Source: Phoronis australis
Lineage: Eukaryota; Phoronida; Phoronidae
Length of the DNA: 49,362 bases
Direction: 5' to 3'
Assembly (NCBI GenBank): GCA_002633005.1
Contig: NMRA01000072.1
Location: forward strand, 28,973 to 78,334
Shown here: positions 35,151 to 47,045 of the stretch, in pieces
Position numbering within the stretch: position 1 is the stretch's first letter
Layout of the letters: the number at the start of each line of letters is the position of its first letter
Notes under the pieces: model-generated
What the model saw: the letters and a program-made list of their open reading frames with translations, nothing else
Told to the model about the DNA's origin: nothing
Database searches by the model: none
Translations under genes and position numbers: made by a program

Positions 35151-35949
35151 ACGTGCAGTAATGAAATTTATAGACAATCGGCAAATCAACTATAGTTTTC
35201 AAGTTGACACTTCGAGATTAATTGAAAAATCTACCAAGGCAGTTATCGATCACGGGAATTCTTCTGATCCATATGTTGGGGGTCATCCTGATGTGTTCCC
35301 GTTTTATGCATATCGGGATTCTACATATGTACGTGTCCCGGGTTCGGTATGACCAGTTTTCATTGCATTGGACAGAGTTCTATGTGTCGCGTAGTGTGGT
35401 AGCTGTGATTGTCCCCCTGCAGAGAATGTCCTAGCTGTTTGTATTTGAATGCCAGTGTACTGGCACGTTAATCAGTGGATTAGCCGGGTGCTTCATTATA
35501 ATACATGCAAGCCGGACAATTTCTCCAGGGGGACAATGGCTACTTTCACACCGAGTTCTAAGTGTCATTGGTCAGTGCTCGATGAGCCAAGAAAATTAAC
35601 ATACCCAAGTTCGCCGTTTGCGACCTAGCCGAAATCTCGAAAACTAAAGGCGCATTTTCAAGAAGTGAGCTAGCATTCCAAAATTCCAGGGGGCATTGCT
35701 TTATCTGACAACAACCAGAATCCAATGCAACTAAAGAGAATACATAAAAATAACACGTTACTTTATTACTTGTTGAACTTATGCCCTAAATCAGGATCGA
35801 AAAGCACCTGACAACTGTCATGTGGGCCTAATTGGCAAGTGTTGCTAAAACTTGCACACTCGTCCGCTTAGCGTCTGGACTGTTACGGGACACAAAAACC
35901 CGGGACAGATAGGATCATGAGTCCATAAAACGGGACACATGTTAGGGCC
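35151..35949. other. Stretch without recognisable genes
   Basis: An 87-codon plus-strand ORF (35089-35352) begins in repeat sequence and has no recognised domain; I regard it as chance. Nothing else supported. Confidence 0.4.
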
Positions 35950-36074
35950 CTAGTTAGTATTTCAGCACAATTGTTAGTCGGGATTAGAAAGAGCGTTAAA
36001 TTCAGCAAGTCAAGTAACAAACGTCTAGTGCAAGCTAATGATAATACATTTGATAGATCGATAGATATATCCAT

Positions 36075-36116
<42 letters not shown>

Positions 36117-36329
36117 TAATAATAATTCTAATAATATCACTTACTATACATCGTAGGCTTTGCTTACTCATACAGAAATACATAAATTCAAATGTATATT
36201 CAGAGTATTTACACGGACAGCAGTTCTTCTCTTTTAAGAGAAGAGCCGCTTTAAAAAGCCATAGTCTTCTCAGTGAATATCCATTTGAATAAATGTGCGT
36301 CATCACGACCCGAACACTAATGTATGAGT
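35950..36329. repeat. Unclassified long repeat, copy d (5' part), with (AAT)n inside, cut by N
   Basis: It reads ttgttagtcgggattagaaagagcg, caagtaacaaacg and gtgcgtcatcacg as in copies b and c. The copy is interrupted by an AAT/ATA microsatellite at about 36078-36130 flanked by duplicated tatccattt. It stops at the N at 36330. Confidence 0.6.
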
Positions 36330-36330
36330 N
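36330..36330. other. Assembly N inside repeat copy d
   Basis: No shared sequence on its two sides was seen. Confidence 0.8.
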
Positions 36331-36467
36331 TCGGCGGTTGTCGTTATTTACTAATCACTGTGTTGCAGTGATCACGTATTGGTTCAAACTTCTCAAAATG
36401 CCTCCTCGCATGACTTTGACCAAAATGGTCGGCACTCCCGAAATTGAGCCACATTACTTACTTTTGT

Positions 36468-37639
36468 ACAGCCGATTTCATAAAGGTGGTTTAAAGTTAA
36501 ACCTGGTTTAAACTGGACTTAGACCAGGCTTAAAGATAATCTGCATTTCATAAAGTGGCTTAACTTTTAGGCCAGTGGTCTAGTAAAACCCGGTTTAACT
36601 CCTATTTAGACCTGGTCTAAGTCAGTTTTCATTTCACCAACGAAGTCTATATTCTTTAGATCTGTATTAAGATCTTAAACCTGGTTTAACTTTAGACTTG
36701 GTCAGACCTAGGTTTCACTGTTAATTATGACAGACTTGCATGATATAGGTGCAAACTGAATGAGGCCGCGGTGTGCATTTACGACGCAGTTTTAGAGCGA
36801 AAATGGACTATTTTCAATATTCAGTTTTACGACGACACAATATCAAACGTTGCAGGGGCGGATCCACGACTTTTAAGGGGAGTGAGTCGGTCAAGGACTT
36901 TTTAAAAGGGGGACCAAGTAAACAATTTGAAAATTATAGGTTTGATCTCACTAAAATCAAGCAAAAGGAGAGTCCGCACCCCTTGTCCCCCTTGGATCCG
37001 CCTATGTGAAGACCAGTTCGTGCTGGATAGTGTCCTGCGGATTCTTCACAATACGACTGATCGAGCAGGGCGTCATCGTCATAAGCGCTACGGGTTTGAC
37101 TGAAGACAGCATTTTCTGGTTCTTCTGAAATCCACCTCCATTGGTCTCCGATTTAATGTTGCCGGGAAGGGGTCTTGCCCCCCTTTGGCCGCGAAAAATA
37201 AACACTAAAATGGCACGGAAATAAATTTGGACATTTATGATATTACGGCTAATCGTGAGCATGTACTTTAATGTGTGTATACGTGTGTTGGTCACACAAA
37301 TTACATTTTTCCTCATGAGAAAAGCTTTTACACCTTTTTCGCAAATGTCTACACTGATTCTACTAGTGTGTGCCATTGTATACCCACGTGATCAAGGTTT
37401 CAATGAAGCACTTCAATAGTTTCTTTGTTTGGTTAATCCAGATCGACACAGCAGGGTAGCTTAGATACTTTAAACCTGGTTTAACTAAACCGGCTCCCTG
37501 GTCTAACAAAACCAGGCTTTCAGACTTTTAAACCACGTTGGTGAAATGCAAACTGGGTCTAAGATTAGACCAGGTGTAGGACGACCAGGTTTAAGTCTTA
37601 AACCTGGTTTTGTTAAACCACCTTTATGAAATCGGCTGT
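36468..37639. mobile_element. Non-autonomous DNA transposon with ACAGCCGATTTCATAAAG termini
   Basis: A perfect 27-bp terminal inverted repeat (acagccgatttcataaagg then tggtttaa) bounds 1.17 kb. Both flanks hold many subterminal copies, in both orientations, of the palindromic-like motif aaacctggtttaa, about 200 bp on each side. No transposase ORF is visible. The 3-bp flanks gta and tta do not match, so the target duplication is undetermined and the superfamily is open. A 154-bp hAT-like miniature element is nested inside. Confidence 0.8.
36853..37006. mobile_element. hAT-like miniature element nested in the 36.5-kb transposon
   Basis: Starts caggggcggatccacgac and ends ttggatccgcctatg; inverted ends with CAGGGGCGGATCC / CATAGGCGGATCC. 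Length 154 bp with GGGG and CCCC subterminal runs. No clear 8-bp duplication. Confidence 0.7.
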
Positions 37640-38065
37640 TAATGCTTTACTCCACGCTAGCTAACGACGGCCGTCGGCCTGTGCACACAAAATCTATCTG
37701 TGAGTTAACCGGCACTCACCTTGCACGTTGCAGCCGTTTAAGTGAAAAACTATCTAGTAACCGCAATTTTCTTGCATAATCCTCCGCCTTTTGTAACAAA
37801 AAAGTCTGTCGTCGATGAGCCGCACGCAAACAAGACCCAGTCGCAAAATAACCTTTTTTACTCTTGCAACATCTAGCGCCCAGACATAGCGTATTACCGG
37901 ATGTAGCTCTTTGACCTCTTTCTGAGTCTGGCATTTGCTGGTGCAGAAACAGACTGCGATTGAAAGCGAATATACAAGCGACATTTACCTGCCTTGCGTC
38001 TTCTATTACAAAATTAGTGATTCCTTCTAATTGGTACTGTGTTCAAGATTACAGTTGTAAAGGCT
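37640..38065. other. Stretch without recognisable genes
   Basis: Unassigned DNA between two non-autonomous transposons. Overlapping minus-strand ORFs of 72-76 codons have no recognised domain. Confidence 0.4.
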
Positions 38066-39447
38066 TACAGTACAGCCACTGAGTTATTAGACTCTCTCCG
38101 GTGTCTTTCCGGTCTAGCCACCCGTGACCGTAACCGGAGACAGACCGGAGAGTTAGACGTGAATCAACCGTGACAGCTGGCGTGAGGGTAAGCGTGACTG
38201 TACCCGGAGCTTGCCGTTATATAGGCGTAAACGAAGGGCGAGCCACGCGTGAGTTTACCTGCATCACAGATGAGAAAGTAATTTATTAAAATTATGTCAA
38301 TAACTAGCAGTGATGTGTGTATTCTAATACACTTTTGCTCATGTGATTTTTTTTTTCACGTTCAGCAAAAGACCAAAATTTCCTTCTCAAATCTTAAGTC
38401 ACTTCAGGAAACAGACCTGTGGACTCTACCTTTCACTTATATATAATTATTTGTTTTTTATATAAACTAATAAAGAATCTTAACATGCGTGTACATGGCG
38501 GAAATATTCAATTGCCTTCACGATATGAAGGACAATAGCATGTCAATTATGAGCACATTGATTCCAAGTTCCGGCTTCATGCGGAGAAAACTGATCGTCA
38601 CCATGCATTTGACGAGTCAAACAGATCACTGCTATTATTATTTTAGTGAAGAAGTACCCCGGGGATACTGTGAACTCAGGCGAAACGCATGTACTACGGG
38701 GAGGGGGCTACAAATAATTATACTGCACTACGGATTGAGGACTTTTTAGTCAAAACATTTGCTGGGATGGGTACAGGTATGTCAGAATGGCGGCCTATTG
38801 AAATTTTCTGTACGCCAGTTCGGTGCAAAAATTTACGGAGTGACACAATACTTCACAAGATGCGTAGGCTATTTTTAGGGCAAACTAACTATATCCAGCT
38901 GTGACAAGTTTTAAGGAGTCCACAGCCATGTAAAGACAACTCTGGACACAGTGTCGCGTATACTCGTATTTACTAACCGTGGTTACTGTACATGTATGTC
39001 GTTGATGGGACTGGCTCTTAAGTCGTAAATAGAAAATGTACATGTAACCGTAACACAAGATGAGCTGAAGCAAGATGTTTGTATGAACAACACGTGGAAT
39101 TACAAAGTTAGTCGGAACCCAAGTGTGATAGATGACTGCTTGCGAAGATACTCTATAATATACTATAATGTCTTTGCAATTTGTCCGAAACGACAGGCAA
39201 TCAAGACGTTACATGTATTTTTATTGATTAGCCCGGTTCTCTACCATGGTTACCACAGGTACCGAAGGCGTGAAGAAAGCCTGAGGAAAGCGTGAACTAA
39301 ACCGGAGGTAAGCGTGAGGACTACCCCGAGAGTAGGCGTGAGGCGACCGTGACTGATTTCTGTCACGCCTGCGTTCCGGTTGCGCTCCGGTCTGGCCAGG
39401 TGTGAGGTAGTCCGGACGAAGTCTAAAAATTCAGTGGCTGTACTGTA
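38066..39447. mobile_element. Non-autonomous TA-flanked DNA transposon with GCGTGA subterminal clusters
   Basis: Terminal inverted repeats tacagtacagccactga (perfect 17 bp including TA, extending to 28 bp with two mismatches) bound 1.38 kb. TA flanks with a CAGT start would suit a Tc1/mariner-type element, but this is inference. Both ends carry GC-rich subterminal DNA with repeated gcgtga (three exact copies on the left, four on the right plus one inverted) and accgga motifs. The middle is AT-rich with no transposase ORF. Confidence 0.75.
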
Positions 39448-39756
39448 ATTACATAGTAGTGCATAATTTCATTTTCTCATTTATCATTAGTTTGCAGCTC
39501 CTTGTTTAAAGGTGAATTACTTTACATTGCGTAAGCGTGTTTTTACAAAAGTTGCGTCGTGTTGTTGAAAGTTTTAGACACATCGAGTTTTTCAGCAAAA
39601 AGATCGTTTTCACGGTTAATGTGAGAAAACAAATATATACGCTCTGACATACATTACTCTTTGTTTCGTATTGTATATTTGTATCTGATTAAATAAAGTT
39701 TTCTCTCCCATCCCCGCTCCCTCCCTCTCTCTCTCCCTCCCTCCCTCTCTCCCCGT

Positions 39757-39775
39757 GAACGCACGCACGCACGTA

Positions 39776-39819
<44 letters not shown>

Positions 39820-39830
39820 CACACACTTTG
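39757..39830. repeat. (GCAC)n / (ACGC)n microsatellite
   Basis: About 17 near-perfect tetranucleotide units, one interrupted by cgta. The minus-strand CVRAC-repeat ORF here is an artefact. Confidence 0.95.
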
Positions 39831-40959
39831 CTAAGCAATTATGAGTAATTTTTCGAAAGTTATGCAACCACACCTGTTTTTAGGGCCTAAACTTTCCTTT
39901 AGGCCAAATGTAAGTTCTTTCTGTAAAATACTGTAACATGATTAAAACACCTAAAATGTCTTGTTGAAAAACTCCTGACATGTAGTATGATAGGTTGTCG
40001 AAAGTGGTTCTACGGCTGGAACTGCAACGATATTAGAGACCAAACTACTCCCAGGGCCACAGTTCGTCGCTTGTAAAGAATGACCATGTAATTGTCGGGT
40101 TTATTGACAGGAAATTCTCAGTGCAAACTCTTGCGGCTAGTCTCGGGATCGCAAGATCTTATAATACATAGGTCACGTGCGGGAGATGGCATTCCAGAAG
40201 GGCTAGAGTTCTATGGTTAGTAGACAAATATTGAGGTTTGTGAGTGCTAGTCTCGAATCCAAAATCTCCCACGATCAACACTTTTACTGATCAGTATCAT
40301 CTTAATTATTTGTATTTTTTAGACAAGGACCACACAAAATTACGCGAGTGAAATGCAATGGCTTTGTGAGTATGCTCGATAACTAACCAAGTTGACTTAA
40401 CCTAGCAAAATGACGGCTACATGTGTGGTCGGTGAGGCTAGAATGTTGGCATGGAATTCATAAAGCAAGGGAAATAATTCACTGCTTCCATTCCATAACT
40501 GAACAATTTTCGAGGCATGTGGAAGCTTATGTCTTGGGGCTACGGAACGCAGCCCAGCGGGGTCGTTTTCGTCAAATAGCGGATGTGATTTGTCCCTTCA
40601 GCTGATTGTTATAACATGATTGCCGATTGGTTCGTCTACAAGCGTCTCCCCCCTGCGAAATCGACGACTGTGTCACCAATCTATACAATTCCGATCAAAA
40701 TTGTCCCATGGTGGCGAGCGCGTCCGTCTAGGTCGTCGCAACGTGACGCTGGGGGATTTCCATAAGTACACACATTGAATTCAGATGCCAACTTCTACTG
40801 ATATGACTACCGGCATAGACTTTTAATAATTTATTCATTTCACTTATCATCGAAATCAATTATTATGATGATATAAGCTCAAATAAGTACTCACCAGGGT
40901 TTGAAATTCGATTAATTTGAAACACAAACATACGTCCTGAAAATGAATACGCAAAGATA

Positions 40960-41061
40960 GGTTAAGTGTGACTGAAGTTTGATCGATGGAATGTTTCGCA
41001 AACAAAATGAGGTTAAGTGAGACTGCAATTTTGTTCGATGAGATGTTTCGCAAACAAAATG
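40960..41061. repeat. 51-bp tandem repeat, two copies
   Basis: 40960-41010 and 41011-41061 share ggttaagtg, agact/tgact and gatgtttcgcaaacaaaatg-like runs; about 80 percent alike by eye. Confidence 0.8.
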
Positions 41062-42553
41062 GAGTAGTCCCGAGAACTATGAAAATTCTTGTAACCAGTG
41101 TTATCGCTCGTTTTTTGAATTTCCACAAGTGATCCTGAAGTTTATTACTTTGTTCGTTTTATTGATTTGAACACGGACTAGCGTCGCTAAAAGAGTAATA
41201 CAATGAAATGCTGATGGAAACAAAGTACTTACCTATATATGTATATATGTGTGTATGTGTGTATCGATGCTTCAGAAAGTATTACATAATTGACACATTA
41301 ACTACGAGACGACAGAATGGTTTAAGACCGACATATGTCCCCAGTAAAAATACGTGCGTCGCAAGCTCGTTGAGAGGAAAAGGTGTCCCAGGTCAGCAGA
41401 ATAAGGTCATTTATTACGGCGAAATATAAGGAAAGAGAAAGCCGAAGGCCAAGACGCACTTTCTGTGCAATATGGTTTTGAGATATTTTTTTTAGTTTGC
41501 AGAGTGAAAATAATGTTTGGCCTGTTTATAAATCTTTCATAGAAAATACGAGTGCTAGATTTTTTTTCTACTTTGGCTTTCCATAGATAACATTGATCAA
41601 TAAGGAGGCTAGGAATAGGCATCGTATAGTTTTGCACAAAGGAATTGATGGACTGGTCCGAAATGAGGAAATAGAGGGAAAAAAAGACGAGTCCATATGG
41701 TCACACAATTACATTTAGCGAGTTTTAACTCGTTGGTATTAAAATACCATCAACATCTCGACTGTAGAGATGGTTTAATTAAATGCTTTGAGACACAGTC
41801 GGTAACATGCATCTTTTATCAGCGATAATTTGGGCGAGTATCACATTCTACGCAAAAGGTATGAAGTTTTGAATTCAGATAATTTAAATGATGTAACAAA
41901 TAATTTCACCTTCTGCCAAATCATCATGTCGCATTCAGCATCGACAATGCATGCCTGATATGATTTAATACTTAATTAAATATTCTTTTTAAAAAGCGTG
42001 GCGAAACTAGCAATTGGTTGCTGTCTATGCCCGACTCATTTTGAAAACTGAACCACACAGATGAAGTAAGGTGGGGCAGGATAAAAAAGGAAAAAGAGTC
42101 CCGACCTATTTCAGTTGGCATCAGGTGAAATTTTCTTTTTGAAAAGTTTGGCAACAAGGAAAATACCGCATCAACATATCAATCAGAACTGAGAACCAGT
42201 TATTAAGGCTCCTGGTCTTACATGTATGTATCCGGGATTATTTACGTTAGAGGAATAAAATAACCTGTTCCCACCTTTCGGCAATCGTCACTGAAATGCG
42301 TTTAATACATTCAATCTTGTAATAATCAGATTTCGTTTTTAGTTCAATGATTTATTAACCAATCATTTTACAAATTTTAAGATTTGACAATATTTCTCAG
42401 AAATATATCCGAGCGACGCAGGCATTCCCGAATCAATTTACTACACAGGAGGCGGCAACTGACCGTTTTGAGCTTTTACTACGCTATCAATGTCTTTTAA
42501 ACGAAAATTGCGTTTAGAAAAGACGAACTCGTACAATGAAGGATGATAATGTT

Positions 42554-42557
42554 TTAA
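42554..42557. repeat. TTAA target site, left end of 4.76-kb element
   Basis: TTAA directly precedes agaggaaattgcaaggtcc; the matching TTAA is at 47316-47319. Confidence 0.65.
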
Positions 42558-42758
42558 AGAGGAAATTGCAAGGTCCAAACCAATCTGAACAACAATATGG
42601 TCTAAATTCTAGTTTATAATTATCATTGCTATATGCTTAACTTTAACTGAATTGTAGGCCGCTATACAAAGTTAATTACATATTTAGTGCCCTGGTGTTG
42701 TAACGCCATCGTTGTAACGGAGAATAGAAACGGCGCCATTTTCGTTCGTTACACATCT

Positions 42759-42783
42759 GTGACGTGGTGTTGGGGAACACAAA
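42759..42783. repeat. Internal 25-bp inverted repeat, left copy
   Basis: gtgacgtggtgttggggaac followed by acaaa; complement at 47133-47157 with one mismatch (g/a). Shared by the promoter-proximal regions of both divergentally placed genes of the element. Confidence 0.85.
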
Positions 42784-43077
42784 GGAAGCAATGTGTGTCC
42801 AAGTGAGTACAGCAGCGTAGATGAGGAATACTTTGAACGAAACAGGGACGGACAGGTGGACTTTTCAGATGATTCCGACCTTTCGGACGTGGAGGTGGAG
42901 GCGACAGATCCCAGAGGAACTATATGTGTTCACAGCTTTTCTGTAGTGGAGCCGTTCTCCCTCGATCCCTTTCACGGCCCTTTCTCTGGTCGCCGAAGAC
43001 TCACTCCCAGCGGGTTCGTCCTGTGAACGTCAACAGGCTGAAGGTGCGCAGGAGTTGCGATTAGATGTTAGTGATTG
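42763..43077 (+). pseudogene. P2X7-C-terminal-like gene, exon 1 (broken)
   Basis: The first part reads an acidic, Asp/Ser-rich segment (DFSDDSDLSDVEVEA) of the kind that precedes the zinc-binding P2X7 ballast-like domain in invertebrate P2X7-like proteins. No ATG is in this frame after the upstream stop at 42760; GTG occurs where the frame looks coding. A frame change around 42950-43010 is then needed to reach the frame that ends in SDW and joins exon 2 through a gtaag donor at 43078. Joined across that intron the frame reads a W-C-T-W-G-N-C zinc motif, which supports the splice. Lack of a start and the frameshift make it a likely pseudogene. Confidence 0.65.
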
Positions 43078-43295
43078 GTAAGAATATTATCAATATGTAT
43101 CCTACAACCGCGAATTATAACTTGGTCTTTTTTAATTCAAAAGTAGGTGCTTTACCAGTCAGTCCCAGGCGCCCATATCCCCATTGGTGAATCGTGTTTC
43201 AGCCGTGGATAAATACCAGTTTCAGTGATAAAACTGGGATTTTTTTGCATTATAGCAAATCACTCAAAAAGTGTTAGGTCTCTGATTATTTGTAG

Positions 43296-43470
43296 ACAGT
43301 GTGGCTCAGTGGTTTGAGCTCGTGAGACTCAGGTTCGAATCCTGGGTTTCACTGGCATGCAATTGAGCATTGAACAAAATTGTCTCTTACTTCTCCGAGA
43401 CTGAGCGGGGTGTTACTAGTGAGTGAATAAATGTATGCAAGGGAATGAATGAGAACCACTTTGGAATAAT
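43296..43470 (+). ncRNA. tRNA-headed SINE-like insertion in the intron
   Basis: A-box tggctcagtgg (43302-43312) and a perfect B-box ggttcgaatcc (43332-43342) lie only 19 bp apart, shorter than in tRNAs, so the head is deleted or tRNA-derived. Downstream unrelated sequence ends near repeated gaatgaatga. SINE tail type undetermined. Confidence 0.5.
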
Positions 43471-44339
43471 CGACTGTGAATTGTAAAGAAGAGGATGAAA
43501 GAATTGCAATTTTATAATTTAGACTTTCTCACCTTGGTGCTGGGGGAGGGCATAATTCTATAGGTTATAGAACAAGTCATTTCATTTTCGTACTCAAGTC
43601 AACTCGGACCTATATCAATCTACACATGTGTTCCAAAACAGTTTTATTTTGTAAGGCGATGCTTGAAATGGAAACAACCATTTCATGTCGATGTACATTG
43701 ACCCAATGTTGCCATTATTTATAAATGAAATATGGTACATGGCTTGGTTACGAGTCGACTTGGGTAGGAACCGCCTGGTAAAGTTTCTATAGAGTAAAGA
43801 GAGCATACCATTGGATTGGTGATTGCCCATATAGCATATCAAGAAGTTTTAATGTATACTGTAATATTTAAAATATGGGCGACCCTTTGAGTGGCAACAC
43901 TGCTTTTCAAGTTGGTTTGCCCCATTGTCATTGTCTAGTTTGATTAATGGTATGTGGGTGCCGATAGGATTCAGATTGGGAGAACAGGTCTCACGACTAC
44001 ATACAAAACAGTCCCCTCCATCAATGAATCAGGGCAACTACCTTTTGTCTTAGGGTCAGCTAAAAAATCAAACAACTAATGTCCATTACTATATCCCCCG
44101 GGCATGATCTACCACTGCCTTGGGTGTAGCACTATTCATTTGTATGAAAAGTAAATATCTTTACTATATATGATCAATTTGTACAAAAAATAAATAGGTT
44201 GTGATGTTCCAACCAATTTTCCTGAAAACTGAAGTCGTATGCAGACCCCTCAATTTGGTAGAGGCACTCTTGGTAAATTTTTCAATTCGAAATTTTGATG
44301 TTTACTGAAATAATGTATTATTGTTGACACATCTTGCAG

Positions 44340-44743
44340 GTGCACCTGGGGCAACTGTCAGACAACCTCAGTTGTTGAAGAAAGAGTATGTTGCCAAGAG
44401 GTTGACAAGGTTGTTGCAAAACTTGATGAAGAAATGAAGCGTGACAACTAACACAGAAGAAAAAATGTATTGTGGAGCATGGGGGTTTAAACCTGTATAC
44501 ATCAATCGTGGTGTTTTGGAGACTGCATGGTTGCAGTACAAAAGCCAATATCCTGATGGCTATGACAGACCCTTGGATAAAAGGATTTGACACGTGGCCT
44601 ACAGACAGTTCCAAAGATGGGTACACGGTCACTTAGGACGAACAGTCCGTGTTGTCATTCCAGCATGCGCAGTAGCCTGCATCAGAGCTTTCTACCCTCC
44701 GCCAGGAAATAGGGAAGACTTTGAGTTCCAAGGATTTTCTTAA
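44340..44743 (+). pseudogene. P2X7-C-terminal-like gene, exon 2 (broken)
   Basis: It follows a ttgacacatcttgcag acceptor. It reads CTWGNCQ, ERVCCQE, CGAWGF, NRGVLETAW, HVAYRQFQRWVHGHLGR and VVIPACAVACIRAFYPP, the ordered landmarks of the cysteine-rich P2X7 C-terminal (ballast) domain, which binds zinc in vertebrate P2X7. In invertebrates this domain occurs in many stand-alone proteins without the ion channel. Two lesions are visible: a frameshift near 44450-44460 (old frame ends TAA) and an in-frame TGA at 44588-44590 where the family normally has a residue before HVAYRQF. The end TAA is at 44741-44743. The channel part is absent, so this is not a P2X receptor. Confidence 0.85.
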
Positions 44744-45829
44744 AAGTTTCACCCATTTATAGATATCAACAGTTGTCTTAGCCCTGGAATGCCAACTCCT
44801 CCACATGACCTATGTATTCTGTTATAAAAACTTGTGACTCGGGGACTAGTTTTATGTAATTCAAACGAGTTGCAAAAAGTTGTAGTGACAAATTCCATAG
44901 AAAGATCAAACATCGTAATAAACGAATGCAATCCCAGTGCAACCTCAGCGGCATGAAATTGAAGTAGGCATTCCATGAATAGACTTCTGTGGTTTCAGAA
45001 TGGTAAATAATTAACACAGCGAGCAGCATTTATTGATGCTCATCAATCTGGTTACTTATGATGACAAGTGTAATTTAACTAGGGCTACATTATAAACCTC
45101 TAAACTCAACATCAGTTGAACTTATGGTTTACCTAGGTAAACAGAGGAATTTGTCTCATTGGAGCCCAGTTTGTGTGCTTGAAGCGAACACATTGAACAG
45201 TATGGCTGTTACATAAAAAATTAAAAGTTTTGAATCTGGGCCATAGTCTGAAGTCGAGACTGAATCTTCTGCCCTCTTCTTATAAAGTAGAACTCTCTAA
45301 ATTGGTAGCGCTTCAGTGGGAACTTTAGAAAGGTTAGCATTAACTCCGCAGTAACGCCTCCAAATAACTCTAACTTTGATGAAATATCTCAGTCTCACTG
45401 GATACAACTTAGTTCTACTGTAATTCAATGAGAAATCGAATAACACGACACAGCAACCACTGAATCTCAACCCAGAAGCTCCAGTATGCAATAGCTTTAG
45501 ATGTCTATGACATGGTGTGAAAACACAAAAAGTATGCACATGAGTAGGAATTGGGAAATCTGGAGGGAGTGCTTATACCACTCACTCAAAAATTCCCAAG
45601 ACAATGGTCGAATTCTTTGCAAGTGATTATTCTGCGCACAATTTAGATGAGATTGTCGCACGAAAAGACTTACGACCCAAACAAGTACCTTTTCACACCC
45701 ACTTAAGAAAGTCTTCCTTTACCGACCCACTGTATGGGACAGCAGCAGTTTAGTGCAAATCAAATATACTTTAAAAAACTATGCCGCAATATTTATAGTC
45801 ATTGTATTGAAGAACCATTGAAATGTTTC

Positions 45830-45979
45830 CATGTGCGGATCCAGGATTTTGAGTTAGGGGGGCCAGGGCACGGTATTAGCCAGGATTTTGCCCGTCAGAC
45901 ATTCGCACCCCCAAACAGTCAAACGGAATCTGGGAGAATTTTAGGGGGAGGCATGGCCCCCCTCTAAATCTGCCACTAG
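45830..45979. mobile_element. hAT-like miniature element nested in the 4.76-kb element
   Basis: Starts catgtgcggatccaggatttt, ends ctctaaatctgccactag, with GGGG and CCCC subterminal runs; ~150 bp, the same family type as 16412 and 36853. No clean target duplication. Confidence 0.65.
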
Positions 45980-46180
45980 TTTCAATATAAGAACATAGTA
46001 TATCACTGGGTTTATCTATACAAATGGGACAGCCAAATACCACACACAAAAACTTTTCACAATTTCCACTACTGGTACTATAAGCACTCTGGCATTGCTA
46101 TCTGTACCACTATCAAAAATTTGATCTAAAACATTGGTAGTGACTGTTAAATATGTGAAGGAAAGAAATTCCAGTGCTGT

Positions 46181-46342
46181 TCATTGACAAAGCACCAAGT
46201 CTGAATTTATCTGTGCCACGGCATCCGCCTTGGACACATCTGGAGCACGAGCAGTCGGCATTGGAGGGGCATCAATTTCTAAGCGAATTTCAAGACCTCC
46301 ATCTTCTCTTTTGTTCCGCACTAAGTGGAAGGTGTTCTCCTT
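46181..46342 (-). pseudogene. Candidate second exon of the THAP-bearing gene (unrecognised)
   Basis: A 54-codon open stretch on the minus strand with coding-like composition (EDGGLEIRLEIDAPPMP, VSKADAVAQINSDLV) ends in TGA. It is on the same strand as, and downstream of, the THAP exon. Splice borders were not settled, and I recognise no domain. It might encode the tail of the element's own protein; it might equally be chance. Confidence 0.3.
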
Positions 46343-46799
46343 TCATTTACATACTCTGAAAAGCACAACAGCGGCAATTCAAAAGTAAAAAAAAAACATC
46401 TTGAATCCGGAGTTGTCCATGATTAAAGTAAAACACGATGATATCTAATTGCAAGTTTTCGCCTTCTTTATAACCTTCAAGCAAATGCCAAACCTAGATG
46501 TTAATCCTGTTTTTTTGAAACAGACTACTTTAATAATCAAAACCTTGGAATTGAGTAACCATACTGTTTTACTTTATTCATAGTCTGCATTCTTTTCAAA
46601 ATACATGCATCTTTTGAGATCAGCTTTATTTGTTGTGGCTTTTAGTTTTACTGATCCACTTATAACTAAATCTTTCACGGAAAAACAACAGATTTTAAAC
46701 ACTTGAGAACTACGGTGATTGTGAAAAAAGATTGTTATTGTTCAGGCACTGCGAAAGCGTCATGAATTATTAGACATCAAAATTCTCAAGGTAACTTAC

Positions 46800-47045
46800 C
46801 TTTTTATAAGACCAGCTTCAACCTTCATGATGTGTTTGTCGTCAAAGCAGCCGTCCTCAAAATGGTCGGAGCATATTTCGGCTCCGACAGATGGCTGACT
46901 CGACAGTCATTTTCAAAAGACGAGCAGAGCACACGAAAACCTGCCATTACGCAGCCAGATGCTTGTCTTTTTAGAATTTAAATGGGCTCATGCCTTCCAC
47001 CTGGGTGGTGTTAAAATAGTTAGCACACACACACCGATGCACCAT
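46800..47045 (-). pseudogene. THAP-domain exon at right end of 4.76-kb element (stops and frameshift)
   Basis: On the minus strand an ATG at 47045 starts MVHRCVCANY, then GMSPFKF, KDKHLAA and WQVFV, followed by a frame change into ICSDHFEDGCF and LIKR. This reproduces THAP landmarks: the first zinc pair region, the FPKD-type block, the W, and the C-S-x-H-F half. The second cysteine of the first pair appears as tyrosine. Two in-frame TAA codons and one frameshift are present. A strong gtaagt donor follows at 46799, so the gene continued into another exon. It lies 270 bp inside the element end, the same place as in the other two THAP elements. Confidence 0.75.

Larger units (their letters stand above)
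39448..42553. other. Stretch without recognisable genes; microsatellites and a short tandem repeat
   Basis: Contains a CT-rich tract at 39715-39755, a (GCAC)n microsatellite at about 39757-39822 and a two-copy 51-bp tandem repeat at 40960-41061. Rest is unassigned. Confidence 0.5.

Noticed and set aside
39616-39873. Minus-strand ORF with CVRAC repeats
   Set aside because: It is the translation of the (GCAC)n and CT-rich microsatellites.
44318-44632. 104-codon minus-strand ORF
   Set aside because: Shadow of the P2X7-C-like exon on the opposite strand.
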